Below are positions 32,530-41,104 of a stretch of DNA of 52,395 nucleotides, one piece after another. The position numbers and the translations under genes are program-made. The first letter of the stretch is position 1; each line of letters opens with the position of its first letter. The notes beneath the pieces are model-generated. The model saw only the letters and a program-made list of their open reading frames with translations. It made no database searches and had not been told where the DNA came from. The stretch is from an uncultured Collinsella sp. (GTDB lineage: Bacteria > Actinomycetota > Coriobacteriia > Coriobacteriales > Coriobacteriaceae). The stretch spans positions 1 to 52,395 of the forward strand of contig UQWK01000008.1 in NCBI GenBank assembly GCA_900544725.1, read 5' to 3'.

Positions 32530-34267
32530 GGTCTAAGTATCCTCTCACGTCTGCTTCGTAGTCCTCGATAATTTGCGGTCCTGCTGAGCCAAATTCAATA
32601 ACGGTGTCACCCACCAGGTCAAAGAGCGCTTCGTTGATGCTATCGACGAGCATGTCCTCACTCTTGCCCGACTGTGCCACTGCCGATGCCGTCTGCGTTG
32701 CGTTTTGCTCGAGTAGTGCTCGAAGATAGGCGTCTGCGGCGGAATCGAGTGCGGACGCGGTGTCGGCGGGCGCGGGCGCTGGTGCGAGGAGCGGGGCTAC
32801 GACGCCAAACTGCTCGGTGGGGATGGTCGGCTCGCCAGCCTCGTCCTGCTGCATGGTCGTTACGACTGGTTCGGCGATCGTGTCGGCCACGGGCTCGGCT
32901 TCCCGTCGTTCGGCAACTGCCACCTCGGTATCCGCAAGCGTGCCGTCCTCGCGCTCCTCGTCGATCAAAAGTGCCTCGCGCGTTTGTGCGGCGGCGCTCC
33001 GAATGCGCCCCAGCTGGCTCAGGTCGATATCGATCTTGACGGGCTGATGTGCGGCATCCCATGAAAGCCATGCCGTGATCTCGTCATCGATAATCTTAGC
33101 CAGATATTTGGGGACCTTTTCTTCCTTAAGGGGGTGGCCGGGATCCAGTGTCAAGCGCAGGCGCTGATCACAAGCGCGCATCATCTCACCGAGCTTGCTA
33201 CTTTTTTGTCTGCTGCCGTGGATGCGCATACATTCCCAAAAGCCATTTTGGCAGCGGTAGATGTGAATGGGGTCCAGGCGATATTCGCAGTCCTCGTGGC
33301 GCTCGGGCGCAAAGAACACGGCCGAGGCAAACATGGTGTAGGGCATGGCCGTCTCCTCCCCAAACAGGCTCGCTACGATGCCGGTCTTTCGGTGCGTGTC
33401 ATAGTAGCGCGCCATACGGACATACACGGCGCATGCCACGTGGCGCAGGTCGCGATGGTGAGAACGGTCGAGCCGTGAGTTATTCAGGTTGTACGTCGAG
33501 AGTGCGTCGATGGCAGCCATGAGCCGCTCCTCATGCGCCTCATCGGGCGGAAGGGGAAGCGTGGGCTCGGAGGTCTTGCGACGTTTGGGGGGCAGGTCCG
33601 ACGGCGCCGGCGCGGGTACAAGGTCTCGTGCTGCGCGGCGCAGCTCGATGAGGGCGTTGTCGAATGCGACGGTTTTAGAGTCGCGAAGCAGCTTGGGGTC
33701 GAGCTCATGGAACACGGCGTAGTCCTGCAGCCACACGCGTGCGAACCGGTCGATGCCAGGTTCAAAGGCGCGATAGGCATCCCAAAATGCTTTGATCTTG
33801 TCATAGCCGTCACGCGGATTGTCGATGCCAATGCCACAGATCAATTCGTAAAGATACAGAAAAGCAAACGAGGTCGATGTCTCCTCGATATTGCCGCGGC
33901 GCACTTGGGCACGCCAGGTAAAGTAGCCGCGCAACTGTCGATCGCTCATGGCATTGTAGGTGGGAAAGTACGACTTAAAGGTGCCGTTGTAGGGGCAATC
34001 GTCCTCGAAGTCGGCCATCAGCAGGCCTTGGCGGTAAAAGAGCTCCGCCTCCGATAGCCAACGTCCCGCGCCGCCTTTGGGATCCTCTTGCCAGCGTGAT
34101 ATCTCGCGCATCTTGCGGTACTGGTCGGGGAGGAAGTTCTGCATCTGACGACCGGTCTTGAGAATCGGCTCGTCAGCATAGATTTCGTTTGAGAAGCGGG
34201 CGGACTGATGGGTCCGGGCCTCGGCCATAATGCGCTCGATGAGCATCTTGACGTCCTGGTCGGCCAC
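32522..34267 (-). CDS. TerB_N/TerB_C-domain protein
   Basis: The 581-residue soluble protein is first gene of the TerB-ATPase-helicase set. Residues about 25-210 match TerB_N: WLSEAELFYRQGLLMADFEDDCPYN is its core run (split here as WLSEAELFYRQ and ADFEDDCPYN), with LRGYFTWRAQVRRGN and FLYLYELICGIG. Residues about 430-580 look like TerB_C, with an acidic, Ala/Pro-rich linker (about 455-515) and a final IIEDYEADVRGYLDHE. The middle includes the segment FFAPERHEDCEYRLDP. The TerB fold itself is not obvious. The start is GTG 34267 after GGAGAGGAG. TerB_N/TerB_C proteins are linked in genomes to helicases and ATPases in predicted DNA-processing systems. Confidence 0.8.
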   Translation of the reverse strand: MADQDVKMLIERIMAEARTHQSARFSNEIYADEPILKTGRQMQNFLPDQYRKMREISRWQEDPKGGAGRWLSEAELFYRQGLLMADFEDDCPYNGTFKSYFPTYNAMSDRQLRGYFTWRAQVRRGNIEETSTSFAFLYLYELICGIGIDNPRDGYDKIKAFWDAYRAFEPGIDRFARVWLQDYAVFHELDPKLLRDSKTVAFDNALIELRRAARDLVPAPAPSDLPPKRRKTSEPTLPLPPDEAHEERLMAAIDALSTYNLNNSRLDRSHHRDLRHVACAVYVRMARYYDTHRKTGIVASLFGEETAMPYTMFASAVFFAPERHEDCEYRLDPIHIYRCQNGFWECMRIHGSRQKSSKLGEMMRACDQRLRLTLDPGHPLKEEKVPKYLAKIIDDEITAWLSWDAAHQPVKIDIDLSQLGRIRSAAAQTREALLIDEEREDGTLADTEVAVAERREAEPVADTIAEPVVTTMQQDEAGEPTIPTEQFGVVAPLLAPAPAPADTASALDSAADAYLRALLEQNATQTASAVAQSGKSEDMLVDSINEALFDLVGDTVIEFGSAGPQIIEDYEADVRGYLDHE

Positions 34268-34355
34268 CGCTTCTCCTCTCCTAACGCAGCTTCGGTGACC
34301 TCATATCATAGCACAGCATCAAACAGATGTTCGAGATACCGCTGCGTAGATAGAT

Positions 34356-35072
34356 TTAGAACAGGAGGGCGTAGATGACCGCCACGACGACGGAGGGGAG
34401 CATGTTGGCCGTGCGGAAGGTCTGAGGTCGAATAAGGTTAACGCCAACACAGAAGATGAGCATGGAGCCCACAAGCGAAAGGCTGTCGAGGGCTGCGGTG
34501 GTCATGATGGGGGAGAGTGCACCGGCAAAAAGCGTGATCGTACCCTGGAATACGGCAACGGGCAGGGCCGAGAAGATGCAGCCGCGGCCAAGCGAGGCCG
34601 TCATGGTGCAGACGATGATGCAGTCCAGCGCGCCCTTCAGAGCAAGCGTGGACCAGTCGCCGAGCAGACCGTCCTGAATCGATCCCACGATGGCCATGGC
34701 GCCGATACACACGGTGAGCGATGCCGAGACAAAGGCGTTGGTGAACTCGTTGTCGCCTTCGCTGCCGGTTTTGCGCTTGAGCCATTCGCCGAGGTTCTCG
34801 ATGGCGGCCTCCAGGTTGATGGCCTCGCCGATGAGCGAACCGAGGGCAAATGAGACGATAAGCATGATGGTGCCGGTGGTCGCCAACGCTTCTCCATCGA
34901 TAACGAGCATCTTTTGCATGGTGCCGCCCAGGCCGATAAACAGGACGCACAGCCCTGACGCCTTCATGAGCGTGTCCTGGATGCGGGGCGTAATGAAGCG
35001 CCCGCCCATGAGGCCAAGCAGACCGCCCGCGATCAAAAGCGCGACGTTGATGATCGTTCCTAAACCCGGCAT
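34356..35072 (-). CDS. DUF554 membrane protein (YqgA/YdfK-like)
   Basis: The 238-residue protein has about seven hydrophobic segments. It starts MPGLGTIINVALLIAGGLLG and has the loop GRFITPRIQDTLMKASGLCV, a cytoplasmic-type loop GEWLKRKTGSEGDNEF, then FVSASLTVCIGAMAIVGSIQ. This is the DUF554 pattern; it is a putative transporter or channel of unknown substrate. The ATG at 35072 follows CAGGAGG. It lies 88 nt from the TerB gene start on the same strand, but with a gap, so it may be independent. Confidence 0.88.
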   Translation of the reverse strand: MPGLGTIINVALLIAGGLLGLMGGRFITPRIQDTLMKASGLCVLFIGLGGTMQKMLVIDGEALATTGTIMLIVSFALGSLIGEAINLEAAIENLGEWLKRKTGSEGDNEFTNAFVSASLTVCIGAMAIVGSIQDGLLGDWSTLALKGALDCIIVCTMTASLGRGCIFSALPVAVFQGTITLFAGALSPIMTTAALDSLSLVGSMLIFCVGVNLIRPQTFRTANMLPSVVVAVIYALLF

Positions 35073-35161
35073 GAACCCTCCTGTAATTGATGCCAACGCG
35101 GCAATCGTAGCAGAACGGGGAGGGGAGCGCTCAGTATCCGAGCCAAGCGGCGGTTAGCGGT

Positions 35162-36565
35162 CTAGGACAGGACGGGGCTAAAGTCGAAGCGCAGCGTCAT
35201 GAGGTGCTGCGGGGATTCGATGGCTGCGGCAATGATGTCGGCATCTCGTGCACGATCGAATCCTTCAAGTTCCATTTGATAGGGGAAGTCTTCTTGGATA
35301 CCGATGCGACGCGGAACCAAAAGCTTGGTTCCGTCGAATTCTTCGGTCCGCGTTCCGTCTGCTGCAACGGAATAAAGGTGTAACTTGGCGGTCGTTGTGG
35401 CATCAAGTGCCGAGATAGCTTGGATATCGTTCGATGCGCTCCTTGCTCCCACTGCTGTAAGTGCCGTAGGCGCGACGACTTCACCCGAAGGCAAAAAGAC
35501 GAGCTCGACGGTATTGGGGAATGCGATGAGGATATTTTTGCGGCGGGGCGCATTGGCAGCGACTGGCTCAATGCTTGCGGCATCGACGGTTTCCGTGTGG
35601 TCGAGCGCGACCATCATGCAACAGTTGCCTTCATCGGCATCTGGGGGAGCGGCAAAGTCCAGGCCGTCTTTCGGTTGGGGATTGCCTAGTTCGGTGGCGG
35701 TGCCGCCTGGCTTCTCGAGAGGAGCCGTAGCGTTGTCTTCTGATGGCGCGTCGTCTGCATCGTCAACATGCGCCGGTGCGTCTGCGATCTCGTCTTTGGG
35801 GGATTTGTCATTATCGCTCGATATAGGAGCAGCAATCCCGACGGACCCCACTCCGTGCCATGTCATTTGGAGCAGCGCCGGATCGGCGAGAATGCGCTGC
35901 ACGCCCGGCTCCTGGGTATCGATATTGATGGGGGCGGGTTCTGATCCGCGCGTGAGGTTAAGCGAACCTTTCTGTCCATTGCTTTGAGCCTCTTGGTCGT
36001 CCGCGTCGCCAGCGTAGAACAGCAAAGGCACATCTCCCGTTGCGATGGCTTCGGTGTCCGCCTTGGTCAGTCGCAGCGACGCCGTAAAGGAGATGATGGG
36101 CTGCGTGCCATCGACATTCGAGGGAACGCAGCCCAGGCATACACCTCCTCCTTCTTCTTCATAGGCCGCGCTGTCGAAGGCGACCTTCGCCCCGTTCGCC
36201 GAGTCATCGACCGAGTCAATATCGATGCGCAGCTCTAGGTCGCATGGGTCGCCATCGGCGTCGACTGCAGCCGATTTCCATGTGCAGATGGCACAACCTG
36301 TCTGGGGGCCGTTCTCCTTGTCCGGTCGCTTGATATCCACGACTATCGAGTCGACCGTATTGCGGTGAAGGCATCCCGAGGTTCGGACCGTGGCGTGTGC
36401 GAGCGAAAAACGTTGGCAGGTGACGATACCCGACGAATTCGCCACGGGGTTCAGGGCTTGCGGCAAGGAGTTTGCCGTGGCGGGCGTCGCCCAAGCGGCG
36501 AGAGGCATACCGCTCGCCAGTGCGCTGCAGAGCGCGGCAACGGGCAAAAGGATTTTGGGTGCCAT
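35162..36565 (-). CDS. Secreted cysteine-containing protein, unknown
   Basis: The 467-residue protein starts with a signal peptide (ILLPVAALCSALASGMPLAAWA, cleavage probably after residue 26; shown in part as LPVAALCSALASG). The mature part has about ten Cys, including CAIC and CLGC pairs, so disulfides are likely. It is acidic, with a Pro/Asp/Ala-rich linker (about 235-320), and beta-rich on both sides of it. No membrane anchor or sorting motif is seen. It is the last of five minus-strand genes. No family recognised; an accessory or surface-associated role is inferred from context. Confidence 0.7.
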   Translation of the reverse strand: MAPKILLPVAALCSALASGMPLAAWATPATANSLPQALNPVANSSGIVTCQRFSLAHATVRTSGCLHRNTVDSIVVDIKRPDKENGPQTGCAICTWKSAAVDADGDPCDLELRIDIDSVDDSANGAKVAFDSAAYEEEGGGVCLGCVPSNVDGTQPIISFTASLRLTKADTEAIATGDVPLLFYAGDADDQEAQSNGQKGSLNLTRGSEPAPINIDTQEPGVQRILADPALLQMTWHGVGSVGIAAPISSDNDKSPKDEIADAPAHVDDADDAPSEDNATAPLEKPGGTATELGNPQPKDGLDFAAPPDADEGNCCMMVALDHTETVDAASIEPVAANAPRRKNILIAFPNTVELVFLPSGEVVAPTALTAVGARSASNDIQAISALDATTTAKLHLYSVAADGTRTEEFDGTKLLVPRRIGIQEDFPYQMELEGFDRARDADIIAAAIESPQHLMTLRFDFSPVLS

Positions 36566-36604
36566 GGTTCCCCAATCTATTCCGCGTACTCCGGTCGTGC
36601 TTGG

Positions 36605-36865
36605 CTATTGGTTGCGTTTGATGTGCAGGCCAAGGCACGTCAGTCCTGCTCCCACCGTGGCGACGCCTACCGCAATGAGTTGCCGGGTGTCGCTCGTCTG
36701 AGCGAGCGGCTCGTGACGGCTGCCGCGATCAAGGCCCGAAAGGTCGACGGTCACTTCTGTGGCCGCCTGTGCTTGCTCTTGTTGAGCAAAGGCTATGGCA
36801 GGTGCGGACGCCAAGATGCCGACGATGGCGGCCAGTGCAATCGCCTTAGGACGTGGCGTGCGCAC
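36605..36865 (-). CDS. Small surface protein with signal peptide and LAQTS sorting signal
   Basis: The 86-residue precursor has a basic start (VRTPRPK), a hydrophobic signal core ending PAIAFAQ, a short mature part (ATEVTVDLSGLDRGSRHEPL), then LAQTSD, a hydrophobic stretch LIAVGVATVGAGLTCLGL and the basic tail HIKRNQ. That is the layout of sortase substrates, with LAQTS in place of LPxTG/LAxTG. The mature peptide would be only about 40 residues, unusually short. The start GTG 36865 overlaps the end of the preceding gene by 20 nt. No sortase gene is in the window. Confidence 0.6.
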   Translation of the reverse strand: MRTPRPKAIALAAIVGILASAPAIAFAQQEQAQAATEVTVDLSGLDRGSRHEPLAQTSDTRQLIAVGVATVGAGLTCLGLHIKRNQ

Positions 36866-37448
36866 CGGGCTCGACCGTCCAGGTGATGCTTGCCACTTGA
36901 TCTCCCGTACCGGTGGCGTGGTAGATGTCACGCGTGACGCGGGCGACGTGTCCACTCACATTGAGCTTGATTTTGTCTGTTCCGTCGGCAATGCCCTGGT
37001 ACTTCATGTCGAAGCTTACGTCCTTGGAAAGATCGAGGCCTGTAGTCTGAGTCGCCGAGCTGGCTTCCTTTTCTGCCTTATCGGGGCCAACCTTAAAATC
37101 GATGGAGTTCTGGGCCGAGCCCGTCTTTGCGTCTGCAACGATTGTCCAGTCGTTCTTGGCCGTGACCTTCATGTTAGTGACGTGGATGCCATATGCCGAG
37201 AGGTTGTCGATGGTAATCGTCTTGTCGGAGGGTCCTACAAGCGTTCCGTCGGCGTTGGCGGCAAAGGGGATGACCGTTGGCGCCTTAAACGAAACATTGC
37301 TAATGTCGGCCTTCACCGTCACATCGGTGGTTCCAACGCGCACATCTGCCATGGCCGCCGTTGGCGCGGCGCCCATCGCAAGTGCGAGCGCAAGCCCTGC
37401 GCCCACGGCGAGTGCCCTGGCTCCGCTCAGGTTCATGGGTGTGTTCAT
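36846..37448 (-). CDS. Secreted beta-rich protein, pilin- or WxL-like
   Basis: The 200-residue protein has a signal peptide (VGAGLALALAMGAAPTAAMA, cut after residue 34) and a beta-rich mature part: VTVKADISNVSFKAPTVIPF, KTITIDNLSAYGIHVTNMKV and, near the end, VASITWTVEPG. The repeated strand pattern and terminal ITWTV recall structural surface proteins of gut Firmicutes and Actinobacteria, but I cannot name a family. The ATG follows AGAAAGGATCG. It precedes the LAQTS protein with overlap and follows the membrane protein by 87 nt containing two hairpins. It may be the main product of the operon. Confidence 0.65.
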   Translation of the reverse strand: MNTPMNLSGARALAVGAGLALALAMGAAPTAAMADVRVGTTDVTVKADISNVSFKAPTVIPFAANADGTLVGPSDKTITIDNLSAYGIHVTNMKVTAKNDWTIVADAKTGSAQNSIDFKVGPDKAEKEASSATQTTGLDLSKDVSFDMKYQGIADGTDKIKLNVSGHVARVTRDIYHATGTGDQVASITWTVEPGAHATS

Positions 37449-37467
37449 AATCGATCCTTTCTGCTCG

Positions 37468-37518
37468 TCACGGACTGCTTCCGTGATGGTTGGACGAATG
37501 GGGACAGGGTGCTGTCCC
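37468..37518 (-). promoter_or_regulatory. Two hairpins in the surface-operon gap
   Basis: TCACGGA/TCCGTGA (37468-37474 with 37480-37486) and GGGACAG/CTGTCCC (37501-37507 with 37512-37518) fill the 87-nt gap between the membrane protein and the secreted protein genes. Neither has a T-run. They may stabilise or process the downstream mRNA. Confidence 0.45.
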
Positions 37519-37535
37519 TGCGAGCGCGTCGGCCA

Positions 37536-38045
37536 CTAGCCTTCTGCCTGGGCCACCCGCACTTTGACGCGCGTCGGATTGCCGTGGGTGTCGTAGGTCT
37601 TGGCATCGAGTGCCTGAATCTCGATATATGCCTCGCCTTCTTGGATATCGCCGGCGGGGCAGGTCTCAACTGTCTTGCCGGCTTCGACCACACCGGACTC
37701 ATAGATGGTCTCGTCGTTTTGAATCACGCGGAAGCGCTGGGGAAACTTGTTGTCTTGGACGTTTTGCACGTTGACGCGCAACTTGCCGCCTTCCTGCAAC
37801 TGTGCGACCGGCGCGACCGAGATCGTCATCATGTTGTCGCGGACGATGGCGTCGAGCTCATCCTGGATTTCTTGGCGCGATTTACCTTCTGCCGTCGTGA
37901 CTGAGGCGCCCGCTTCGGGCACGGGCTGCGACTGCCAGGCGTATAACCCTACGGCGATGAGGGCGCAGACGATAGCCAGGCAGACAACGACGAGTTTCTT
38001 GCGACGCCCCAGTCCTGCAAGGCGGGGCGGCTTCTTCGCACTCAT
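37536..38045 (-). CDS. Single-pass membrane protein with extracellular beta domain
   Basis: The 169-residue protein has a basic N-terminus (MSAKKPPRLAGLGRRKK), one membrane helix (about 18-38) and an outer domain. Strands such as QRFRVIQNDETIYESGVV, then AGKTVETCPAGDIQEGEAYIEIQ resemble a short beta-sandwich seen in surface proteins of gut bacteria (an ETIYESG-type pattern), known to me only as hypothetical. Its ATG overlaps the stop of the 98-residue gene (ATGA), so the two are coupled. Probably an assembly or anchoring partner of the secreted proteins downstream. Confidence 0.68.
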   Translation of the reverse strand: MSAKKPPRLAGLGRRKKLVVVCLAIVCALIAVGLYAWQSQPVPEAGASVTTAEGKSRQEIQDELDAIVRDNMMTISVAPVAQLQEGGKLRVNVQNVQDNKFPQRFRVIQNDETIYESGVVEAGKTVETCPAGDIQEGEAYIEIQALDAKTYDTHGNPTRVKVRVAQAEG

Positions 38046-38338
38046 GCGGCGTCCTTGGTGGTGTAGACACGTGCGAACGTGGACGGGTCAGCTCCAAAGA
38101 GCATATGAAGCATCAGGCGGCGCGAGTAGATGAGCTCGTCGAAGTCGTGAGGGAGCTCGATATTGTGGACATGCGCGATGTGGTGGGCGAGCGCCGAGAA
38201 CGACTCGGGGTCGCAGATAACATCGGTGGTGACGTGGTAGACCGCCGTATCGGGGAACGCCTCTTCGTCGAAAGGCAGGAGATAGGGATCGTCGTCGACC
38301 TCGATGGCGACGCCGTACTGGGGCCAGTAATATGCCAT
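38042..38338 (-). CDS. Hypothetical cytoplasmic protein (98 aa)
   Basis: Not recognised. It is an acidic, soluble protein starting MAYYWPQYGVAIEVDDDPYL, with no membrane segment; the C-terminal half is helical (RRLMLHMLFGADPSTFARVY). It has a strong ribosome binding site (AGGGAGG). First gene of the surface operon, it overlaps the next gene by 4 nt, so it may regulate or be co-regulated with it. Confidence 0.65.
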   Translation of the reverse strand: MAYYWPQYGVAIEVDDDPYLLPFDEEAFPDTAVYHVTTDVICDPESFSALAHHIAHVHNIELPHDFDELIYSRRLMLHMLFGADPSTFARVYTTKDAA

Positions 38339-38684
38339 GGGAACCTCCCTGCTTCTGGGGCCAAAACTTCCATTGGTTTTGGCTGTCGATGCCGACCATA
38401 TCAGCCACTACTTGACCAATTTCTGACCAAATGCTTGACGGATTGACATCTCCGCAGGTAAAAGATGGCAAAAATAACTTCAACTTTTTTCGAGCGACAA
38501 TTGCGTGGTCGCTGGCGGTAAAGCGACATGTGTCAAAAGCATCGTCTGCCGAGGAAACCTTGCCGCTCGCCGAATTGCGCGAACGTAAAAATCGCCAATT
38601 ATGGAGACGGTCTCGAACACGTCGACAAAACGATGCGGTAACATCTCCCTGCAAACACTGTAGTTAGCTAAAGGGGGAGTTCGC
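38339..38684. other. Intergenic region between surface operon and lactate operon
   Basis: 346 bases with no convincing gene. It holds a CCAAAAC/GTTTTGG hairpin (about 38361-38382), direct repeats TGACCAA near 38413-38430 that could bind a regulator, and a TTGACA hexamer near 38455. Promoters for both flanking operons should lie here but cannot be fixed by eye. Confidence 0.5.
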
Positions 38685-40286
38685 GTGTCTGCAACCATCA
38701 AACCCTTCACCGACGAGTTCGAAGAGTATGGTCGCGATGAGTCTCGCACATCGGGCGAGGCCTCGAGCATCTCGTTTCCGACAACGGAGGACGAGGTCCG
38801 CGCCATTTTGAAAAAGCTCCATGCCGAGCGTGTCCCGGTGACGGTTCAGGGCGCTCGGACCGGTCTTGCCGCCGGCGCCGTGCCTCATGGCGGTCACGTT
38901 CTCAATACTTCCCGCATGAATCGCTACCTAGGCATTCGCCGCGATGAGCAGGGCCGCTTTCTTTTGCGTGTGGCGCCCGGCGTCGTGCTGTCTGAGCTGC
39001 GCAAGCAACTGGGCAAGAAAGTGCTGCCGACTGCCGGCTGGGACCAGGCATCGCTTGAGGCCTACGAGGAGTTCCAAGAGGCTCCCGAGCAATTCTTTCC
39101 TACCGATCCCACCGAGGCGTCTGCCTGCCTGGGCGGTATGGCGGCATGCAACGCTTCCGGCGCCCGTAGCTACGCTTACGGCCCCATGCGCCCTCACGTC
39201 ACGGGCCTTCATGTCGTGCTGACCGATGGCGACCTGCTCGAGCTTCACCGTGGCGAGGTTTTTGCACAGGGTCGTCGCCTTTCGCTCGTCACGGCGCAGG
39301 GCCGCACGCTCGAGCTCGACCTTCCCGACTACACCATGCCCAAGACCAAAAATGCTTCGGGCTATTTCGTTGCTGACGATATGGATGCCGTCGATCTGTT
39401 TATCGGTGCGTGCGGCACGCTCGGCGTCGTCACCGAGCTCGAGATTGCCCTGCAGACGGCGCCTGCGGTCGTTTGGGGCGTGAGCTGCTTCTTTGACAGC
39501 GAAGACAAGGCCGTGTCCTTCACCGATTCTGTGCGTCCCGTCCTGTCCCACGCGGCCGCCATCGAATATTTCGATGCGGGCGCCCTGGATATCCTGCGTC
39601 GTCAGCGTGAGCAGTCGACCGCGTTCGCCTCGCTGCCGGCGCTCGACAAAGACGCCAAGGTCTGTGTCTACGTGGAGCTCGACTGCGACGACGAAGCCCA
39701 GGCGACTGAGGAGTTGTATCACTTGGGGTGGGTACTGGAGCTTGCGGGCGGCAGCGACGATGCGACATGGGTCGCGCGCACCGAGGTCGATCGCGAGTGT
39801 CAGCGATTCTTCCGCCATGCGGTGCCCGAGAGCGTCAACATGCTCATCGACGAGCGTCGCCGCACGGATCCCACTATCACCAAACTGGGCTCGGACATGT
39901 CGGTGCCCAACGCACGCTTGGCCGATGTCATCGCCCTTTATCGCCGCACGTTGGCCGAAAGTGGGCTTGAATCTGCCGCCTGGGGGCACATCGGTAACAA
40001 CCATCTGCATGTGAACATTCTGCCGCGCGATGCGCAGGATTACCGCCGCGGCGGAGAACTCTTTGCCCAGTGGGCTTCCGAGGTCACGGCCATGGGCGGC
40101 GCCGTCTCCGCCGAACACGGCGTCGGCAAGATCAAGGCGGGCTTCTTGGAGACGATGTACGGTCACGAGGCCATGGTCGAGTCGGCGCGGCTCAAGCTCC
40201 AGCTCGATCCTGCCGGGCAGCTGGGTCGCGGCAACCTGTTTTCGGAGAAGCTCTTGGATAAGCTCGTCCAGAAAGGGGGCGCGTGA
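38685..40286 (+). CDS. FAD-linked D-lactate/glycolate dehydrogenase
   Basis: The 533-residue flavoenzyme has an FAD_binding_4 domain (about 25-220: VTVQGARTGLAAGAVP, FPTDPTEASACLGGMAACNASGARSYAYGP in part, GACGTLGVVTELE) and an FAD-oxidase C domain (IGNNHLHVNILPR, SAEHGVGKIKAG). It oxidises a 2-hydroxyacid, most likely D-lactate, and passes electrons to the electron-transfer flavoprotein encoded next. The start is GTG 38685 behind AAAGGGGGAG. Its stop lies 2 nt before the etfB start codon. A dehydrogenase-EtfB-EtfA order is that of electron-confurcating lactate dehydrogenases. Confidence 0.88.
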   Translation: MSATIKPFTDEFEEYGRDESRTSGEASSISFPTTEDEVRAILKKLHAERVPVTVQGARTGLAAGAVPHGGHVLNTSRMNRYLGIRRDEQGRFLLRVAPGVVLSELRKQLGKKVLPTAGWDQASLEAYEEFQEAPEQFFPTDPTEASACLGGMAACNASGARSYAYGPMRPHVTGLHVVLTDGDLLELHRGEVFAQGRRLSLVTAQGRTLELDLPDYTMPKTKNASGYFVADDMDAVDLFIGACGTLGVVTELEIALQTAPAVVWGVSCFFDSEDKAVSFTDSVRPVLSHAAAIEYFDAGALDILRRQREQSTAFASLPALDKDAKVCVYVELDCDDEAQATEELYHLGWVLELAGGSDDATWVARTEVDRECQRFFRHAVPESVNMLIDERRRTDPTITKLGSDMSVPNARLADVIALYRRTLAESGLESAAWGHIGNNHLHVNILPRDAQDYRRGGELFAQWASEVTAMGGAVSAEHGVGKIKAGFLETMYGHEAMVESARLKLQLDPAGQLGRGNLFSEKLLDKLVQKGGA

Positions 40287-40288
40287 AG

Positions 40289-41104
40289 ATGAGCGATTTC
40301 CATATGGTGGTGTGCGTCAAGGCGGTGCCGGGCAGCACCGAGGTCAAGATGGACCCCAAGACCAATACCATCGTGCGCGATGGCAAGCAGGCGGTCATTA
40401 ATCCCTTTGACGCGAGCGCTTTGGAATGCGCGCTGGCGCTGAAGGACGACTTTATCGGCTTTGGCATGGACGTGCGCGTAACGGTGGTGTCGATGGGCAT
40501 CCCCGCGACTGAATCGCTCTTGCGCGACTGCATCGCCCGAGGCGCCGATGACGCACTGCTGCTAACCGATCGCGCCTTTGCAGGTGCCGATACCCTGGCA
40601 ACCACCTATGCCCTCAAGTGCGGCATCGAGGCGCTCGACGAGGACTTCGACCTGCTCATCTGCGGCAAGATGGCGGTGGACGGCGATACGGCCCAGATTG
40701 GACCCGAGCTTGCCGGTGCTTTTGAGATTCCCTGCGTGACCGACGTGAGCTGCGTGCAGAGCGCGGGCTTTACGACCTGTGGCTCACTGGCGCTCGTTCA
40801 CGGCTGCGATGCCGGCGAGGAGACGGTCTATCTTGAGATGCCGTGCGCGATGACGACTGCCAAGGAGATTGGCCAGCTGCGTATGCCGAGCATTGCCGGT
40901 ATTCGTGCGGCCGAGGAGGCAGACGTGCGCGTGGTCAACGCTGCCGACGTGAACGCCGACCCCGCGCGCTGCGGCCTTGCCGGCTCGCCGACACAGGTCG
41001 TGCGATCGTTTGTGCCCGACCGCGACCAAACGTGCGAGGCCGTTGAGGGCACGGCGTCCGAGCAGGCGGCAAAACTTGCCAAGATTATCGAGGGGATGGC
41101 ATAG
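40289..41104 (+). CDS. etfB: Electron transfer flavoprotein beta subunit
   Basis: The 271-residue EtfB carries VVCVKAVPGSTEVKMDP at the start, then INPFDASALECALALKD, LICGKMAVDGDTAQIGPELAG and MPCAMTTAKEIGQLRMPS. It pairs with EtfA to take electrons from the flavin dehydrogenase. The ATG at 40289 has AAAGGGGG 9 nt upstream; GTG 40283 is a less likely start overlapping the dehydrogenase stop. Bifurcating EtfB proteins bind a second FAD at this domain. The gene abuts etfA (TAG then ATG). Confidence 0.92.
   Translation: MSDFHMVVCVKAVPGSTEVKMDPKTNTIVRDGKQAVINPFDASALECALALKDDFIGFGMDVRVTVVSMGIPATESLLRDCIARGADDALLLTDRAFAGADTLATTYALKCGIEALDEDFDLLICGKMAVDGDTAQIGPELAGAFEIPCVTDVSCVQSAGFTTCGSLALVHGCDAGEETVYLEMPCAMTTAKEIGQLRMPSIAGIRAAEEADVRVVNAADVNADPARCGLAGSPTQVVRSFVPDRDQTCEAVEGTASEQAAKLAKIIEGMA

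Noticed and set aside
28664..34267. Complete BREX system
   Set aside because: Only BrxD-like and BrxHI-like proteins are present; PglZ, methyltransferase, BrxA/B and protease genes are missing.
38431..38667. 78-codon plus-strand frame before the lactate operon
   Set aside because: No ribosome binding site, irregular composition and promoter-like sequence in the same stretch.
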